Under the pieces are notes generated by a model that did not search any database, was not told the DNA's origin, and saw only the letters and a program-made list of their open reading frames with translations. A stretch of 64,000 bases of DNA, from assembly GCA_963781035.1 (NCBI GenBank), contig CAWAEN010000014.1:1-64000 (forward strand), in the 5' to 3' direction. The stretch comes from SZUA-35 sp963781035. GTDB lineage: Bacteria > Actinomycetota > Acidimicrobiia > Acidimicrobiales > SZUA-35. The position numbers and the translations under genes are program-made. This document shows positions 62,075-64,000 of this stretch, piece after piece (within the stretch, counting starts at the first letter, position 1; every line of letters starts with the position of its first letter).

Positions 62075-62563
62075 ATGACCCAGTCGGCCGGAATCGTGCT
62101 GTGGCGTCGACGCTCAGCGACGCTCGAGGTACTGCTGGTCCACCCGGGCGGCCCCTTCTGGGCGAGCAAGGACGAGCACGCGTGGTCGATCCCGAAGGGC
62201 GAGTTCGATCCAGACGTCGAGGCCGCCGTCGACGCCGCCCGGCGCGAGTACGAAGAAGAACTCGGCATCGCTCCCCCGGATACGACCACCAGCCCTCCGG
62301 TGACGATTCCACCGTTCCGGGCCGGACGAAAGACGATCCACGTCTTCGCCGTCGAGGGCGACTTCGATCCGACCTCCATCGACCCCGAGGATCGCCATCG
62401 CAGCCTGGTGACGATGACGTGGCCACCACGATCGGATCGAACGGTCGAGTTCCCCGAGGTCGACAGGGTGGAGTGGTGCCCCATCGACCAGGCGTCGGCC
62501 AAGCTCCACAAAGGCCAGGCGCCGGTGGTGGCCGGCGTCCTCGCCGCCATCGACCACTCCTGA
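62075..62563 (+). CDS. Nudix hydrolase, Ap4A-type
   Basis: 162 residues. AGIVLWRRRSATLEVLLVHP, WASKDEHAWSIPKGEFDPDV and AARREYEEELGIAPPD supply a Nudix box (REYEEELG). The order SIPKGE is characteristic of diadenosine tetraphosphate hydrolases and MutT/NUDT2-like proteins. WPPRSDRTVEFPEVDRVEWC is conserved in actinobacterial homologues. Likely substrate: dinucleoside polyphosphates or damaged nucleotides. Leaderless start at ATG 62075. Confidence 0.85.
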   Translation: MTQSAGIVLWRRRSATLEVLLVHPGGPFWASKDEHAWSIPKGEFDPDVEAAVDAARREYEEELGIAPPDTTTSPPVTIPPFRAGRKTIHVFAVEGDFDPTSIDPEDRHRSLVTMTWPPRSDRTVEFPEVDRVEWCPIDQASAKLHKGQAPVVAGVLAAIDHS

Positions 62564-62625
62564 AGCGGACGGCCGTGCGCCGCGTCGTGGAAACCGCCAT
62601 CCACCGGCGACCTCGTATGTGCGCC

Positions 62626-62631
62626 TAGTTT
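62626..62631 (+). promoter_or_regulatory. -10 box candidate for the exonuclease-like gene
   Basis: TAGTTT lies 39 bases before GTG 62671; a GGAG stands 7 bases before that start. It is the only promoter-like element seen in the 107-base gap. Confidence 0.3.
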
Positions 62632-62670
62632 GACGGCTGTCCCTGCCCTCACGCCGCTCCGGAGTTCGTT

Positions 62671-63309
62671 GTGCCCCAGCCGCTCGTCTACGGGTTCGAC
62701 CTGTGCACCGACACGGTGACCTCCTCGATCGACCCGACGGTCCACCGGATCACGAAGATCGGGCTGAGCACACCCTCGGGTGAGGAGATCTACGACGGTG
62801 AGGAGGGCGAGATCCTGCACCTCGTCGATCATCGCCTCGCCGTGCTGCCACCCGGGGTGGTCGTGTCCTGGCAGGGTTCGATTCTCGACTTCCCGCTGTT
62901 CGCCGAACGAGCGAAGCGGGTCGGGCTGGAGTGCGGGCTTCGCCTGCGACCCGATCACCGTCCGGCTCCGGACAGTGTGCTGGTCGATCTCGCCCATCCT
63001 TGGTGCAGCGACTGGTACAGCCATCAACACCTCGAGCTCAGACGGGTCTACGACGCAAGCAACCGTTGGTGGAATCCGATGCGAAGCAAGCTCGACCCGG
63101 AATCGATGATTCCCCCTGCCGATGATCTCGTCCCCCGGGATCCTTCACGCGATGCGCGTCTTGCGAGAGTCCTGGCCGAACGACGCTGGGCCCAAGCCAG
63201 GCGACACATCGACCGCATGCCGGAGCGAGCCACCTGGACACCGCCTTCCGACGGGGCAATGAGACTTCCCGACCGGCGAGCCGGCGGGCAAAGAGCTGTC
63301 GGCACCTGA
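62671..63309 (+). CDS. Predicted 3'-5' exonuclease-like protein (RNase H fold)
   Basis: 212 residues. LVYGFDLCTDTVTSSIDPT carries acidic residues at the first strand as in DEDD exonucleases, and VVVSWQGSILDFPLFAERAK resembles the second exonuclease motif (N-G-x-x-F-D-x-P-x-L). VLVDLAHPWCSDWYSHQHLE could contain the third. The C-terminal 60 residues are Arg-rich and helical (RDARLARVLAERRWAQARRH). The DEDD set is incomplete by eye, so a catalytically weak relative is possible. GTG 62671 with GGAG 7 bases upstream. Confidence 0.5.
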   Translation: MPQPLVYGFDLCTDTVTSSIDPTVHRITKIGLSTPSGEEIYDGEEGEILHLVDHRLAVLPPGVVVSWQGSILDFPLFAERAKRVGLECGLRLRPDHRPAPDSVLVDLAHPWCSDWYSHQHLELRRVYDASNRWWNPMRSKLDPESMIPPADDLVPRDPSRDARLARVLAERRWAQARRHIDRMPERATWTPPSDGAMRLPDRRAGGQRAVGT

Positions 63310-63349
63310 TCGACACGCGTTCGACACGACAATGCCGCTCCGGGCTCTG

Positions 63350-63355
63350 TAGCCT
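63350..63355 (+). promoter_or_regulatory. Leaderless -10 box of the 63,364 gene
   Basis: TAGCCT ends 8 bases before ATG 63364, the same hexamer as typA and larE. Confidence 0.45.
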
Positions 63356-63363
63356 GCCGAGCG

Positions 63364-63792
63364 ATGCTGTTGGAGCTGGGTCCGGTCGATGCGTTGGCCG
63401 TTCAGAAGTGGACGCGGTTCGCCCGTCGCATGGTGTGTGAACTCCGAGTCGATCCTGTCGATCTCGTTGGCGTCGCCACGCCCGACTTCCTCGATCGCTG
63501 CACCGACCTGATCGATCACTGGGAGCGTCATGCCCTCGGCGACGACCAGGAGTTCCGTTGGTCCGAATCGATCGAACCCGAACTCGCCGAGTACCTGCTG
63601 CACGGCATCGACCGATGCCTCCAATCGCCGACCTTCATCGATCGCATCACGGCGATCGAACGAGAGCTGCACGAGCCGTTCATGATGCACATCGTGCAGG
63701 CGTTGGTCGACGGTCTCAGCGGTGAGGGTCGGTGCTCCGAGCACCTGTGTGACCAGGTGCGCGCCTCGCTCGGCCAACTCCTCGACCACTGA
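63364..63792 (+). CDS. Small helical protein of unknown function
   Basis: 142 residues, soluble, predicted mostly alpha-helical (ALAVQKWTRFARRMVCELRV, TPDFLDRCTDLIDHWERHAL, FMMHIVQALVDGLSGEGRCS). The balance of acidic and basic residues, four cysteines and no signal peptide suggest a cytoplasmic protein. No motif is recognised. It is preceded by a clear TAGCCT box. Convergent with the amidohydrolase gene at the window end. Confidence 0.6.
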   Translation: MLLELGPVDALAVQKWTRFARRMVCELRVDPVDLVGVATPDFLDRCTDLIDHWERHALGDDQEFRWSESIEPELAEYLLHGIDRCLQSPTFIDRITAIERELHEPFMMHIVQALVDGLSGEGRCSEHLCDQVRASLGQLLDH

Positions 63793-63831
63793 TTCTCGCC
63801 ACCGCTGGGACTCGCTGACGTCGGATCGATC

Positions 63832-64000
63832 TCAGCCGGATCGCAGCGGGCGTCCCGGCAGCACCGTACGACGGGGTTCGCTGTCGGCGATCACGCGGCG
63901 CCCGTCCACGAAGACATGCTCGATGCCCAGCGCGGTCGCGGCGGGGTCGGCGACGGTCGCCCGATCGATCACGGTTGCCGGATCGAAGATCGTGATGTCG
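63832..64000 (-). CDS. Amidohydrolase-family protein, C-terminal end only
   Basis: The last 55 residues of a gene whose start lies beyond the window. DITIFDPATVIDRATVADPA and IEHVFVDGRRVIADSEPRR, ending LPGRPLRSG, match the C-terminal beta-strands of D-aminoacylase/N-acyl-D-amino-acid deacylases and dihydroorotase-like amidohydrolases (AD-x-x-x-FDP...G-x-x-HV-x-V-x-G). The catalytic metal site is not included. Orientation is minus, ending at TGA 63834-63832. Confidence 0.72.
   Translation of the reverse strand, partial: DITIFDPATVIDRATVADPAATALGIEHVFVDGRRVIADSEPRRTVLPGRPLRSG

Overview
The window is GC-rich, has few gaps and no gene-free stretch longer than about 200 bases. Its content points to a free-living actinobacterium, and I lean towards the Acidimicrobiia (Ilumatobacter-type). 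The evidence is an F420-pathway CofC, an ImuA'/ImuB/DnaE2 mutasome under mycobacterial-type LexA boxes, Thr/Ala-rich lipoproteins, a septum-formation-type lipoprotein, a helix-turn-helix citrate synthase, and many genes whose start codon lies only 6-8 bases after a TANNNT -10 box (probably leaderless mRNAs). The lineage is inference. No tRNA, rRNA, CRISPR, transposase or phage gene was seen.

Bases 1-29,230 are a surface-polysaccharide locus. It holds GDP-fucose synthase, two TetR-like regulators, at least four family-4 glycosyltransferases, a flippase-like membrane protein, three methyltransferases of one three-domain type, a PIG-L deacetylase, a phosphotransferase and a P-loop kinase. It also holds a CpsD-type ATPase, an O-antigen polymerase that seems joined to a chain-length (Wzz-like) domain, a secreted concanavalin/InlB-repeat protein, a CDP-sugar branch (RfbF, epimerase, C-methyltransferase), two paralogous lipid-phosphate sugar transferases around a VanZ-LamG protein, and a Nudix hydrolase. 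Most genes on the minus strand overlap by ATGA or GTGA and form long operons: 21,144 down to 8,431; 24,284 down to 21,191; 27,915 down to 24,393. Together they could make activated sugars, load undecaprenyl phosphate, extend, methylate, flip and polymerise a heteropolysaccharide. The locus carries roughly 35 apparent single-base indels that break genes whose motifs resume in the next frame. A CaiB-type CoA-transferase closes it.

Bases 29,281-36,400 hold a Nudix hydrolase, typA between two related nested hairpins, three small lipoproteins of one family, an M23 peptidase and an MFS transporter. Bases 36,468-50,222 hold dnaE2, a heme N-demethylase-like gene, the septum-type lipoprotein, larE-larB-larC, a MarR regulator, a zinc alcohol dehydrogenase, an MFS exporter, and imuB/imuA'. 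dnaE2 and imuA' lie about 10 kb apart but have the same LexA box.

Bases 50,262-52,878 hold a glucuronokinase-like GHMP kinase between near-identical inverted repeats, a small NifU_N-like protein, a membrane protein and a fourth member of the lipoprotein family. Bases 52,926-64,000 hold rnhB, two divergent citrate synthase genes around a double palindromic operator, a large uncharacterised protein, gpsA, cofC, a second PIG-L protein, a DUF429 protein, a Gfo/Idh/MocA oxidoreductase, a Nudix hydrolase, an exonuclease-like protein, a small unknown protein and the end of an amidohydrolase gene.
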